Under the pieces are notes generated by a model. The model saw nothing but the letters and a program-made list of their open reading frames with translations, was not told the origin of the DNA and ran no database searches. The position numbers and the translations under genes are program-made. Below are positions 8,138-16,101 of a DNA stretch of 64,000 bases, in pieces. Within the stretch, counting starts at the first letter, position 1, and every line of letters starts with the position of its first letter. Source of the stretch: Clostridia bacterium. GTDB taxonomy: Bacteria; Bacillota; Clostridia; Lachnospirales; Lachnospiraceae. The DNA is taken from the NCBI GenBank assembly GCA_910575245.1, contig CAJTEN010000001.1, positions 372,001-436,000 of the forward strand, in the 5' to 3' direction.

Positions 8138-9646
8138 ATGAAAATAAACATTTTACAATATCTGGAGGAGGATGCGGAGCGGTTTCCGGACAAGACCGCG
8201 CTGGCCGATGAGACCTGTAAATTAACTTATGCAGAATATATGAAAAGGGCGCAGAATGTCGGCGCCTATCTGCTTGCGAATGTAACAGGCGGCAGGATCA
8301 ATCAGCCGATTGCGGTACTGATTGACAGAAATGTTGATACGGTTATCGCTTTTATGGGAATTTTGTACAGTGGAAATTTCTATGTTCCCATAGAGCCTTC
8401 CATGCCGGGGGAAAGGATCCGGTTGATTTTGGACAGGCTTGCGCCTGTAGCTGTGCTGGATGCGGGAAATCACAATGGGGTGTATAAGGAATCAGTCAGA
8501 ACAGCGGATATTATGTGTGGAAATGAGCCGGACAGGGAAGCGCTTCTGGCAGTCAGAGAAAGAATCGTCGATACGGATCCGTTGAATGTGATCTTTACGT
8601 CCGGTTCTACAGGAGAGCCGAAGGGCGTGCTGAAATCGCACAGGGCAGTCATTGCAATGGCGGAGGTTTTTGCCAATACTTTTGCGTTTGACCATAATCA
8701 GGTATTCGGCAATCAGTCCCCGTTTGATTTCGATGTTTCGGCGAAAGATATTTATAATGCGCTGAGGAACGGTGCACGGTTGGAGATTCTGCCCAAAAAG
8801 TTGTTTTTGTTTCCTAAATTGTTAATTGGATATTTGTATGAGAGACAGATTGACACACTGGTCTGGGCGGTGTCAGCCCTGCGTATCATAGCGGATTTTA
8901 AGGCGTTGGACCGTGCCAGGATGCCGGCATTGCGTTATGTCATGTTTTCCGGAGAAGCAATGCCGGTCAGGGCGCTGAACTACTGGATAGCTCATGTGCC
9001 GGATGCGAGGTATGTCAATCTATATGCGCCGACGGAAGTTACATTTAACTGCACATATTTTGAGATTAACGGATACTGGCCCGAAGACAAGTCTCTGCCG
9101 ATAGGGAAAGCATTTGCGAATTACAGGGTTTTTCTCAGGGATGATGAAGGGAAGATTATCGATGAATGCCATAAGCGTGGGGAAATCTGCGTTGGAGGAA
9201 CCGGGCTTGCGACAGGATACTGGAATCGTCAGGAGGATACGGACAGGGTATTTATTCAGAATCCTTCTGTTTCGGAATATGGGAGCAAGGTATATGCAAC
9301 CGGGGACTTGGCGTATTATGACGAAAATGATGATTTTGTGTTTGTTTCCAGAAAGGATTATCAGATCAAGCATATGGGACATAGGATTGAGCTGGGGGAG
9401 ATCGAGGCGGCACTTGCTTTGGTTCCGTTCGTGGAGGCAGCTTGTTGCCTGTATGATGAAAAGGCAGAGAAGATCATCTGTTTCTATCAGTCCGCAAATG
9501 ATAATGTGAAGGAACTGGTGAACGAACTGGGGAAGCGGATTCCCAAGTATATGTGGCCCGGCCAATATATCTGTTATGACAGGCTTCCTTTAAATAAAAA
9601 CGGAAAGATTGACAGAGAGCATCTGCGGAAGGAGCATGGATTATGA
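8138..9646 (+). CDS. Acyl/amino-acid adenylation enzyme, DltA-like (stand-alone A domain)
   Basis: 502 aa, the length of a D-alanine--carrier ligase. Core motifs are intact: the ATP loop at residues 152-165 (IFTSGSTGEPKG), YAPTE (A5), YATGD (A7), a KHMGHRIELGEIE (A8) hinge, and the catalytic lysine in PLNKNGKID (A10). It should activate a carboxylic acid with ATP and load it on the phosphopantetheine arm of the carrier protein encoded next, whose start overlaps its stop by four bases (ATGA). In DltA the segment FCGE holds the Cys that governs D-Ala choice; here it reads FSGE, so the substrate may not be D-alanine. There is no DltB/DltD nearby, arguing against teichoic-acid D-alanylation. Confidence 0.85.
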   Translation: MKINILQYLEEDAERFPDKTALADETCKLTYAEYMKRAQNVGAYLLANVTGGRINQPIAVLIDRNVDTVIAFMGILYSGNFYVPIEPSMPGERIRLILDRLAPVAVLDAGNHNGVYKESVRTADIMCGNEPDREALLAVRERIVDTDPLNVIFTSGSTGEPKGVLKSHRAVIAMAEVFANTFAFDHNQVFGNQSPFDFDVSAKDIYNALRNGARLEILPKKLFLFPKLLIGYLYERQIDTLVWAVSALRIIADFKALDRARMPALRYVMFSGEAMPVRALNYWIAHVPDARYVNLYAPTEVTFNCTYFEINGYWPEDKSLPIGKAFANYRVFLRDDEGKIIDECHKRGEICVGGTGLATGYWNRQEDTDRVFIQNPSVSEYGSKVYATGDLAYYDENDDFVFVSRKDYQIKHMGHRIELGEIEAALALVPFVEAACCLYDEKAEKIICFYQSANDNVKELVNELGKRIPKYMWPGQYICYDRLPLNKNGKIDREHLRKEHGL

Positions 9647-9876
9647 AGAAGGAACAATTGCTGAAAATTATGGAAGAGGTAAGACCTGATATTGATTTCG
9701 GCAAAGAAAACAGGCTGGTTGATGATGGGGTCATCGATTCCTTTGATATTATATCGATCGTTGGTATGATTGACAGTCAATATGGAATTGAGATTGGCGT
9801 GGATGATTTGATGCCGGATAATTTTAATTCTGTGGAAGCGCTTTATGCGTTGATCACAGGAATACAGCATAAATAA
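9643..9876 (+). CDS. Acyl/peptidyl carrier protein (DltC-like)
   Basis: 77 aa. The phosphopantetheine attachment serine is Ser33 in DGVIDSFDII, followed by the acidic helix of carrier proteins (IEIGVDDLMPDNFNSVEAL). The ATG overlaps the TGA of the adenylation gene, so the two are probably translated in equal amounts. It should carry the activated amino or acyl acid as a thioester until it is handed to an acyltransferase. The DSFD motif is of the DltC/amino-acid-carrier kind rather than the fatty-acid DSLD kind. A phosphopantetheinyl transferase must come from elsewhere in the genome. Confidence 0.9.
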   Translation: MKKEQLLKIMEEVRPDIDFGKENRLVDDGVIDSFDIISIVGMIDSQYGIEIGVDDLMPDNFNSVEALYALITGIQHK

Positions 9877-9921
9877 TCTTGATGCAGACGTAAGAGACTC
9901 CGGGACAGAAAGCAGGTATCC

Positions 9922-10746
9922 ATGGACAGAATCGAATCCTATGAGCAGTGTGTTGATATGATAAAGGAATTTAAAAAAAGCTGTAATAAGACAGTAACTA
10001 ATTTTTATTTTCTGCCTTATGAACTGAAAGAGATCATTGCGCAAGGCAGGGTTTTTTATCAGCTTAGTGAAAATGCACTTTTTTTTTACACGGATGAGAG
10101 AGAGTATACGTGTGTGTACTATTTTCTTGAAGAGGGGACAGGTTCGGTTGTCACAGCCGCAGGAAGGACGATGCTTCTTGATTTCGTGGTGCGGGGAAGC
10201 GGATATGAAAAGGCCAGGGAGACGGAGATAGAGCGATGGCGTGCATCCGGATTTGAATTCTATAAGGAGTATGTGAGGATGCAGTGTGACCTTAAGACAA
10301 GGAAGCCCTCGAAGGAAGATGCACTGCAGAGCGGTATTTGTGAGTTGGTGTGTGCCTGTTATGAAGATGCAGAAGAGATTGGCGAATTGTGGCAGGAGAG
10401 TCTGGACCGGTTCAGCGTATCCATTCCGGATGTGGAAGAGGTTCGCCAGATGATAAAGTCACGACATGTTTATTGTCTGAAGAGGGCGGGGGAAATTGCC
10501 GGGACAGTGTATATGGATGTGACGGCAGACCGGTGTGTGCTAAAGCATCTTGCCGTAAAATCTGTGTTCAGAAGACATGGATTTGGCATGATAATAATAA
10601 ATCACGCGCTATGCAAAATGTCGGAAGAGAACGTTAACACCTGTTGTTTATGGGTGGCTGCCGATAATACGGCAGCTTACAAGAGTTACAGAAAATATGG
10701 ATTCCGGGAAGACGGGCTTAAATCCGGCAGATTGATCTGCCGGTGA
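9922..10746 (+). CDS. GNAT-family N-acyltransferase, candidate acceptor step of the carrier-protein module
   Basis: 274 aa. The C-terminal half (about 140-274) is a GNAT domain: strand LKHLAVKSVF, the acyl-CoA/pantetheine loop RRHGFG at 217-222, and the late CLWVAADNTAAYKSYRKYGF segment typical of motif B. The N-terminal 130 residues have a degenerate second GNAT-like pattern. GNAT proteins can take acyl groups from CoA or directly from carrier proteins. Placed 45 bp after the carrier gene, it is the natural candidate to transfer the loaded acid to an amino sugar. An ordinary acetyl-CoA-dependent N-acetyltransferase such as a LegH equivalent is the main alternative. Confidence 0.72.
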   Translation: MDRIESYEQCVDMIKEFKKSCNKTVTNFYFLPYELKEIIAQGRVFYQLSENALFFYTDEREYTCVYYFLEEGTGSVVTAAGRTMLLDFVVRGSGYEKARETEIERWRASGFEFYKEYVRMQCDLKTRKPSKEDALQSGICELVCACYEDAEEIGELWQESLDRFSVSIPDVEEVRQMIKSRHVYCLKRAGEIAGTVYMDVTADRCVLKHLAVKSVFRRHGFGMIIINHALCKMSEENVNTCCLWVAADNTAAYKSYRKYGFREDGLKSGRLICR

Positions 10747-10796
10747 TTGTTCAGATCCTCACGCATGACAGGGAAAACGAAGGCCGAAGGCTGTTC

Positions 10797-10825
10797 TTGT
10801 CTTTTCACAACTGGTTTGTTATACT
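10797..10825 (+). promoter_or_regulatory. Sigma-A promoter before the PtmE-like gene
   Basis: TTGTCT at 10797-10802, a 17-bp spacer and TATACT at 10820-10825. The implied start of transcription is about 35 bp before the ATG at 10866, downstream of the preceding gene's stop. This would give the PtmE-LegB-CMP synthetase-NeuB run its own transcript inside the larger operon. Confidence 0.65.
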
Positions 10826-10865
10826 GGTTGTAATTGTTCGGCAATGCGAGGATGGAAGAGGGCAG

Positions 10866-11933
10866 ATGCATATTAACGACTATATTGTAGAAGAGAATAC
10901 AAGTGTTATAGATACCATGAAGCAGATTAACTCCGGTGCAAGGGGAATTGCTTTTGTTTGTCAGGGAATGAAGCTATGCGCAGTAGTGACAGATGGAGAT
11001 ATCCGAAGATATATCTTGAAGAACGGCGATCTGGAACAGCCGGTGTGTGAAATTGCACATGGCAACCCGGTATATTTATCAGCGGAGCAGGCGGGGCAGG
11101 CGGGAGAAGTGATGAGAAAATGCAGTATCACTGCCGTGCCCATTGTCAATGAAAACAAAGAAATCATTGATATTAAGTTTTGGCGGGACGAGTTTCGGGA
11201 CAGTGTGCAGAGCAGCCACTCGAAACAGAGGAGGAGTCTGCATATACCGCTTGTGATCATGGCAGGCGGTAAAGGGACGAGACTTCGCCCTTATACAGAT
11301 ATTTTGCCTAAACCATTGATTCCGGTGGGAGATAAGACTATTACAGAACATATTATGGACCGCTTTGCGGCATATGGCTGCGGACAGGTCATGATGATTG
11401 TTAACTATAAGAAAGATTTTATCAAGGCATATTATGCAGACAGTGAAATCCACAGAGATATTACGTTTATAGAAGAGGATGAATATCTGGGAACCGGGGG
11501 TGGCCTGTGCCTTTTGGCGGATAAGGTAGAGGATACTTTTTTTATGTCAAACTGTGATATTTTGATAGATGCTGATTACGCAGAGATTCTGGATTATCAT
11601 AAAAGAAGTGGCAATATGATCACTATGGTTTGTGTGCAGAAAAATTTTGAGATACCTTATGGAACTGTCACGTTGGACCGGAACCGGCAAATTGTGCAAA
11701 TGGAGGAGAAACCGAAGTTTGGATATTATGTAAATACAGGATTTTATGTTGTAGAACCTTCTTTTGTAGCTCGAATACCGCAAAATACATTTATCCATAT
11801 TACGGATGTCATCGGACAATGTATTGCGAGTGGAGACAGAGTAGGAGGTTATCTGATTCAAGATGATGCATGGATGGACATGGGGCAGTTTGATGAATTG
11901 GAAAAAATGAAACAAAGATTGAATAATTTGTGA
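10866..11933 (+). CDS. ptmE: CBS-domain nucleotidyltransferase, PtmE-like (hexosamine-1-phosphate guanylyltransferase candidate)
   Basis: 355 aa from ATG 10866, which has a GGAAGAGGGC site; the longer open frame to 10743 runs through the promoter. Residues 1-115 are a CBS-domain pair (VTDGDIRRYILKNGD is characteristic). Residues 128-355 are a sugar-phosphate nucleotidyltransferase with MAGGKGTRLRPYT at 132-144 and LPKPLIPVGD after it. This domain order is that of PtmE of the Campylobacter legionaminic acid pathway, which makes GDP-glucosamine. The next gene is a LegB-like dehydratase, whose substrate in that pathway is GDP-GlcNAc, so the assignment is well supported by context. The nucleotide used (GDP or another) is not proven by the sequence. 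Confidence 0.82.
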   Translation: MHINDYIVEENTSVIDTMKQINSGARGIAFVCQGMKLCAVVTDGDIRRYILKNGDLEQPVCEIAHGNPVYLSAEQAGQAGEVMRKCSITAVPIVNENKEIIDIKFWRDEFRDSVQSSHSKQRRSLHIPLVIMAGGKGTRLRPYTDILPKPLIPVGDKTITEHIMDRFAAYGCGQVMMIVNYKKDFIKAYYADSEIHRDITFIEEDEYLGTGGGLCLLADKVEDTFFMSNCDILIDADYAEILDYHKRSGNMITMVCVQKNFEIPYGTVTLDRNRQIVQMEEKPKFGYYVNTGFYVVEPSFVARIPQNTFIHITDVIGQCIASGDRVGGYLIQDDAWMDMGQFDELEKMKQRLNNL

Positions 11934-11961
11934 GGTTAGTCACAGAGACATTCAATCTGAA

Positions 11962-11980
11962 GTTTTATGCGGCATAAAAC
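11962..11980. promoter_or_regulatory. Perfect 9-bp inverted repeat, possible operator or RNA hairpin
   Basis: GTTTTATGC and GCATAAAAC face each other around a single central G between the PtmE-like and LegB-like genes. There is no T-run after it, so it is not a standard terminator. It could be a dimeric repressor site or a short mRNA hairpin. No protein can be named. Confidence 0.3.
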
Positions 11981-12010
11981 AATGGATATTGGAAGGGCGT
12001 GGAAATAATC

Positions 12011-12994
12011 ATGGGTAAAAGAGTTTTGGTAACAGGGGCGGACGGATTTATCGGTAGCCATCTGACAGAAGAACTGGTCAGGAGAGGCTGCGAAGTCAAA
12101 GCCTTTGCATATTATAATTCCTTCAATACATGGGGATGGCTGGATACGCTGCCGGAAGACATTATGAAGCATGTGGAGGTATTCTGTGGTGATATCAGAG
12201 ATCCCAACGGTGTCAGGACTGCCATGAAGGGAACGGAAGAGGTGTTTCATCTGGCGGCGCTGATCGCTATACCGTTCAGTTACCACTCACCGGATTCTTA
12301 TGTGGATACCAATATCAAAGGCACGCTGAATGTTTTGCAGGCGGCCAGAGATCTTGCTATGTCCAGGGTGCTGATCACTTCCACTTCGGAAGTGTACGGA
12401 ACGGCGCTTTATGTGCCTATTGATGAGAAGCATCCTTATCAGGGGCAGTCGCCTTACTCGGCCACCAAGATTGGGGCGGACCGTCTGGCGGAAAGCTTCT
12501 ACAGGAGTTTTGACCTGCCGGTTTCTATTGTGAGGCCCTTTAATACCTATGGGCCGAGACAGTCGGCGCGTGCCGTCATTCCGACGATCATCACGCAGCT
12601 GCTGGCAGGGAAGGAAGAGATTAAGCTTGGTTCGCTGACACCCACCAGAGATTTCAATTATGTGAAAGATACGGCAGGCGGCTTTATTGCCATTGCCGAG
12701 TCAGATAAGACTGTCGGAGAAGAGATTAACATTGCCACACAGCGGGAGATTTCCATCGGTGACCTGGCACAGGAGATCATTTCACAGATCAATCCGAAGG
12801 CGAAGATCGTATGTGACGAGGAGAGACTGCGCCCGGAGAAGAGTGAAGTAAACAGGCTTCTCGGCAGCAATGCGAAGATTCAGGAGTTAACAGACTGGAA
12901 GATGCAGTATACCTTTGAACAGGGCATTGCCGAGACGATCACATGGATTAAGGAGCATATGGACCGGTATAAAGTAGATTGCTATAATTTATAA
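12011..12994 (+). CDS. legB: Nucleotide-sugar 4,6-dehydratase, LegB-like
   Basis: 327 aa from ATG 12011 (MGKRVLVTG); the GTG at 11999 sits directly on the GGAAGGG sequence and is less likely. This is an extended SDR: GADGFIG NAD loop at 9-15, the TSEVYG strand at 125-130, and the Y149-x3-K153 catalytic pair. Early residues NSFNTWGWLD are typical of LegB/PseB-neighbour dehydratases of the legionaminic route, which turn GDP-GlcNAc into the 4-keto-6-deoxy sugar. The preceding PtmE-like gene and following CMP-synthetase and NeuB-type genes support this. LegC aminotransferase is expected next in the pathway but is not nearby. Confidence 0.82.
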   Translation: MGKRVLVTGADGFIGSHLTEELVRRGCEVKAFAYYNSFNTWGWLDTLPEDIMKHVEVFCGDIRDPNGVRTAMKGTEEVFHLAALIAIPFSYHSPDSYVDTNIKGTLNVLQAARDLAMSRVLITSTSEVYGTALYVPIDEKHPYQGQSPYSATKIGADRLAESFYRSFDLPVSIVRPFNTYGPRQSARAVIPTIITQLLAGKEEIKLGSLTPTRDFNYVKDTAGGFIAIAESDKTVGEEINIATQREISIGDLAQEIISQINPKAKIVCDEERLRPEKSEVNRLLGSNAKIQELTDWKMQYTFEQGIAETITWIKEHMDRYKVDCYNL

Positions 12995-13032
12995 AATAGT
13001 TACAGACAGAGAGTTTCGGAACGGAGAAGAGC

Positions 13033-14667
13033 ATGAAGATAATTGCAGTTATCCCCGCAAGAGGAGGATCGAAAGGAATACCGCGCAAGAATGTGCGGCT
13101 GATGAATAACAGGCCGCTGATCGCCTATGCGATTGGGACAGCGCTGCGGACGGAAATGATAACGGACGTGCTCGTCAGTACAGACGATGATGAGATTGCA
13201 AATATATCTGCCATGTATGGTGCAAAGGTGATTCCAAGGCCGGCGCACCTGGCAGGGGATGATGTGACCCTTGATCCGGTTATTCACCATGCCGTGGAAT
13301 GCTACGAAAAGCAAAACGGCAGTGTGGATGTGGTGATCACGATGCAGCCGACGTCGCCGCTGCTGCGGGCAGAGACATTCGACCAGGCGCTGCGGTCTTT
13401 TTTTGAGATGAAGGTAGACACGATGATCAGCGCTGTCAACAAACCGCATCTGTCCTGGGGAGAGAAGGACGGGACCTATTTTCCCCTCTATGAGAAGCGG
13501 CTGAACCGGCAGTATCTGCCGAAGCACCTGATGGAGACAGGTGCCTTCGTTATCACGAAGCGTGAGTTTGTCACCGGACAGTCCAGATTAGGTAAGAATA
13601 TCAATTTGTACGAGGTGCCGGATGAAGAATCGGTGGATATCGATGATTACGCGGACTGGACGATCTGTGAAATGCGGCTGAACCGTAAAAGGATCGTGAT
13701 CAGGACAGACGGTTATCCGGAGATTGGCCTGGGGCATATCTACCGCAGCATCCTGCTTTTTGACAATCTGACGGAGCATGAGGTGTTGATCGTTGTTTCG
13801 GGCAAGTCCGGTCTGGGCATGGAGAAGCTGGACAGGCGTTTTATCAGATATCAAGTCGTGAAGGACGATGCCGCATTCGTGGAACTGCTGAAAAAGGAGC
13901 GCCCGGATGTGCTGATAAATGATATTCTGGATACGACAGAAGATTATATGTCTGCCGTAAAGCCGTGGGCGGAGCGGATCGTCAATATTGAGGATATGGG
14001 GGAGGGCAGTCATCTTGCGAATGCGGTGATCAATGCACTCTATGAGAAAAACAGTTCGGATGAGCAGTATTTCTGGGGACACAGATATTACTGTCTGCGG
14101 GACGAGTTCCTGATCACCGGGCCGAAGGCGTTCTCCGAGGAGGTAAAGCAGGTCCTGATAGTTTTCGGAGGAACCGATCCGGGGAAATATACGGAGAAGG
14201 TCCTGAGTGTCATCCGGTCTATGCCGGCCGAACTGCCTGTTGTCTATCAGTTTGTTCTGGGGCTGGGCTTTAACCGCGATGAAGAGTTCATGAATGCAGT
14301 GGCGCAGTGTGAACAGGATATCCGGGTGATCAAGGATGTGAAAGTCATATCTACCTATATGGCCGAGTCGGATATTGCGATCTCGTCACAGGGGAGAACC
14401 ATGTATGAACTTGCGACAATGAAGGTTCCGACCATTATCCTGGCGCAGAATGACAGGGAGACAACCCATGAGTTCGGTTATATGAAGAATGGGTTTATCA
14501 ACCTTGGAAACGGCGGAGAGGTTGAGGAGGATACCCTGCGGGAGACACTGCTCTGGCTGATCCATACGCCGCAGATCAGGAAGCAGATGAAAGAAAGCAT
14601 GGCGAAACTGAATCTGTCGGGCGGCATCAGGAGAGTGAAGCGGATCATACTGGAAAGCAATAAATAG
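13033..14667 (+). CDS. CMP-nonulosonate synthetase fused to PseG-like nucleotide-sugar hydrolase/GT-B domain
   Basis: 544 aa, about twice a stand-alone NeuA. Residues 1-215 are a cytidylyltransferase (PARGGSKGIPRKN at 8-20, MQPTSPLLR, and DIDDYADW near 210). Residues 217-544 match the PseG pattern: RTDGYPEIGLGH, with the G-x-G-H signature at about 232-235, then LIVFGGTDPGKYT and the ISSQGRTMYELATMKVP donor-site segment. PseG removes UDP from a nucleotide-linked amino sugar before condensation with PEP. The fusion would join the step before the synthase with the step after it. The frame is continuous and the coding looks uniform, so this is a true fusion rather than two genes misread. ACGGAG lies before the ATG. 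Confidence 0.83.
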   Translation: MKIIAVIPARGGSKGIPRKNVRLMNNRPLIAYAIGTALRTEMITDVLVSTDDDEIANISAMYGAKVIPRPAHLAGDDVTLDPVIHHAVECYEKQNGSVDVVITMQPTSPLLRAETFDQALRSFFEMKVDTMISAVNKPHLSWGEKDGTYFPLYEKRLNRQYLPKHLMETGAFVITKREFVTGQSRLGKNINLYEVPDEESVDIDDYADWTICEMRLNRKRIVIRTDGYPEIGLGHIYRSILLFDNLTEHEVLIVVSGKSGLGMEKLDRRFIRYQVVKDDAAFVELLKKERPDVLINDILDTTEDYMSAVKPWAERIVNIEDMGEGSHLANAVINALYEKNSSDEQYFWGHRYYCLRDEFLITGPKAFSEEVKQVLIVFGGTDPGKYTEKVLSVIRSMPAELPVVYQFVLGLGFNRDEEFMNAVAQCEQDIRVIKDVKVISTYMAESDIAISSQGRTMYELATMKVPTIILAQNDRETTHEFGYMKNGFINLGNGGEVEEDTLRETLLWLIHTPQIRKQMKESMAKLNLSGGIRRVKRIILESNK

Positions 14668-14791
14668 AGATTGGGCAGTGAATGTGCAGGCCTGGATGAA
14701 GCGTTGCGGATGCTGTTAGGGAAGATGCATAGTTATAGCAGATGTTATGGGAAAGAGCAGGCAAAGAGAAGAGCGAAGAAAAGAGGAAAGC

Positions 14792-16081
14792 ATGGACGGT
14801 CAGGACATGATGAACATTGCCGCCCGGATATTTCCGATCTGCCGGAGCATAACCGGCAACGGAGTCAGGGAGACATTGAAGATCCTGCAGGAATACTGCA
14901 GTGAACTGAAAATATATGAGGTGCCCTGCGGCACGCAGGTTTTTGACTGGACGATTCCGGATGAGTGGAATATCACGGAAGGATATATTGAGAATGAGGC
15001 CGGGGAACGGATCATCGATTTTGCGCGGAACAACCTGCATGTGGTCGGATACTCCCTGCCCATGGATGAGTGGATGGAATTGGAGGAACTGAAGAAATAT
15101 ATTCATACTCTGCCCGGGCAGCCGGAACTGATTCCTTATGTTACCTCTTACTATTCGCCGCGGTCGGGCTTCTGCATGTCTCAGGAGATGTTTGATACGC
15201 TGCCGGAAGGCAGATATCATGCCGTGATAAAGAGCACAATGGATCCGCAGGGAAGCCTGACTTATGGAGAGATATTGATTCCGGGAACTGTGGAGCCGGA
15301 GAAGGAGATATTTTTTTCGTCCTATGTCTGCCATCCTTCCATGGCGAATAATGAGTGTTCCGGGCCGAGTGTGCTGGTCGCGCTGGCGGACTATATCCGA
15401 AGTATGCCGGACAGACGGTACAGCTACAGGCTGATCCTTGTGCCGGAGACTATCGGATCGATCACTTATCTGAGCAGGAATCTGCCGCAGATGAAGGAGC
15501 GTATCATCGCGGGGTTCAATCTGACCTGTGTGGGAGATGATATGCAGTATACGATCGTGCATTCGCGGTATGCGGATACACTGGCGGACAGGGTATTGAC
15601 CAACGTGTTAAAGTACAGGAACAGAGGGTATAAAGAGTGTTCCTATCTGGAAAGAGGATCGGATGAGCGTCAGTACTGCTTCCCGGGGGTGGACATCCCG
15701 CTGTGCACCTTTTCGAGAACGAAATTCTATGATTATCCGGCGTACCATACGTCAGGAGACAATCTGAGCCTGATCTCTCCGGAGGGGCTGCAGGGTGCTT
15801 TTGATGTGATGGCGGAGTGTATCAGGATACTGGAGTGCAACGGCTGTTACCGTATCAATTGCCTGTGCGAACCACAGCTGGGCAGACGCGGACTGTACCC
15901 TGCGGTGAGCAAAAAAGGGGTGTACGACGAGGTGCGTAAGCTGCAGGATTTCATCCTGTATGCCGACGGCAGGAACGATCTGATCGATATCAGCAATCTT
16001 ATTGAATATCCGGCTGCCATGTTGATTGATATGGTGCAGACGCTGATGAAGCAAGGGCTGTTGGACGAGTTTGCAAAGTAA
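14792..16081 (+). CDS. DUF4910 aminopeptidase-fold protein (M28-like, DUF2172)
   Basis: 429 aa from ATG 14792, supported by an AGAGGAAA site; an in-frame ATG at 14747 adds only a basic leader. The DUF4910/DUF2172 family has an aminopeptidase-like zinc fold. Visible here are SYVCHPSMANNECSG (metal His and Glu/Asn region), ERGSDERQYCFPG, and YHTSGDNLSLISPEGL, the late His/Asp segment of this family; a winged-helix-like tail follows. Its true reaction is not established. Members recur inside nonulosonate and O-antigen loci. Here it lies four genes after the carrier-protein acylation module, so hydrolysis of an amide on an amino sugar is conceivable, but this is only inference. Confidence 0.78.
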   Translation: MDGQDMMNIAARIFPICRSITGNGVRETLKILQEYCSELKIYEVPCGTQVFDWTIPDEWNITEGYIENEAGERIIDFARNNLHVVGYSLPMDEWMELEELKKYIHTLPGQPELIPYVTSYYSPRSGFCMSQEMFDTLPEGRYHAVIKSTMDPQGSLTYGEILIPGTVEPEKEIFFSSYVCHPSMANNECSGPSVLVALADYIRSMPDRRYSYRLILVPETIGSITYLSRNLPQMKERIIAGFNLTCVGDDMQYTIVHSRYADTLADRVLTNVLKYRNRGYKECSYLERGSDERQYCFPGVDIPLCTFSRTKFYDYPAYHTSGDNLSLISPEGLQGAFDVMAECIRILECNGCYRINCLCEPQLGRRGLYPAVSKKGVYDEVRKLQDFILYADGRNDLIDISNLIEYPAAMLIDMVQTLMKQGLLDEFAK

Positions 16082-16101
16082 GAAAGGAAAGGTATATTCA
16101 T

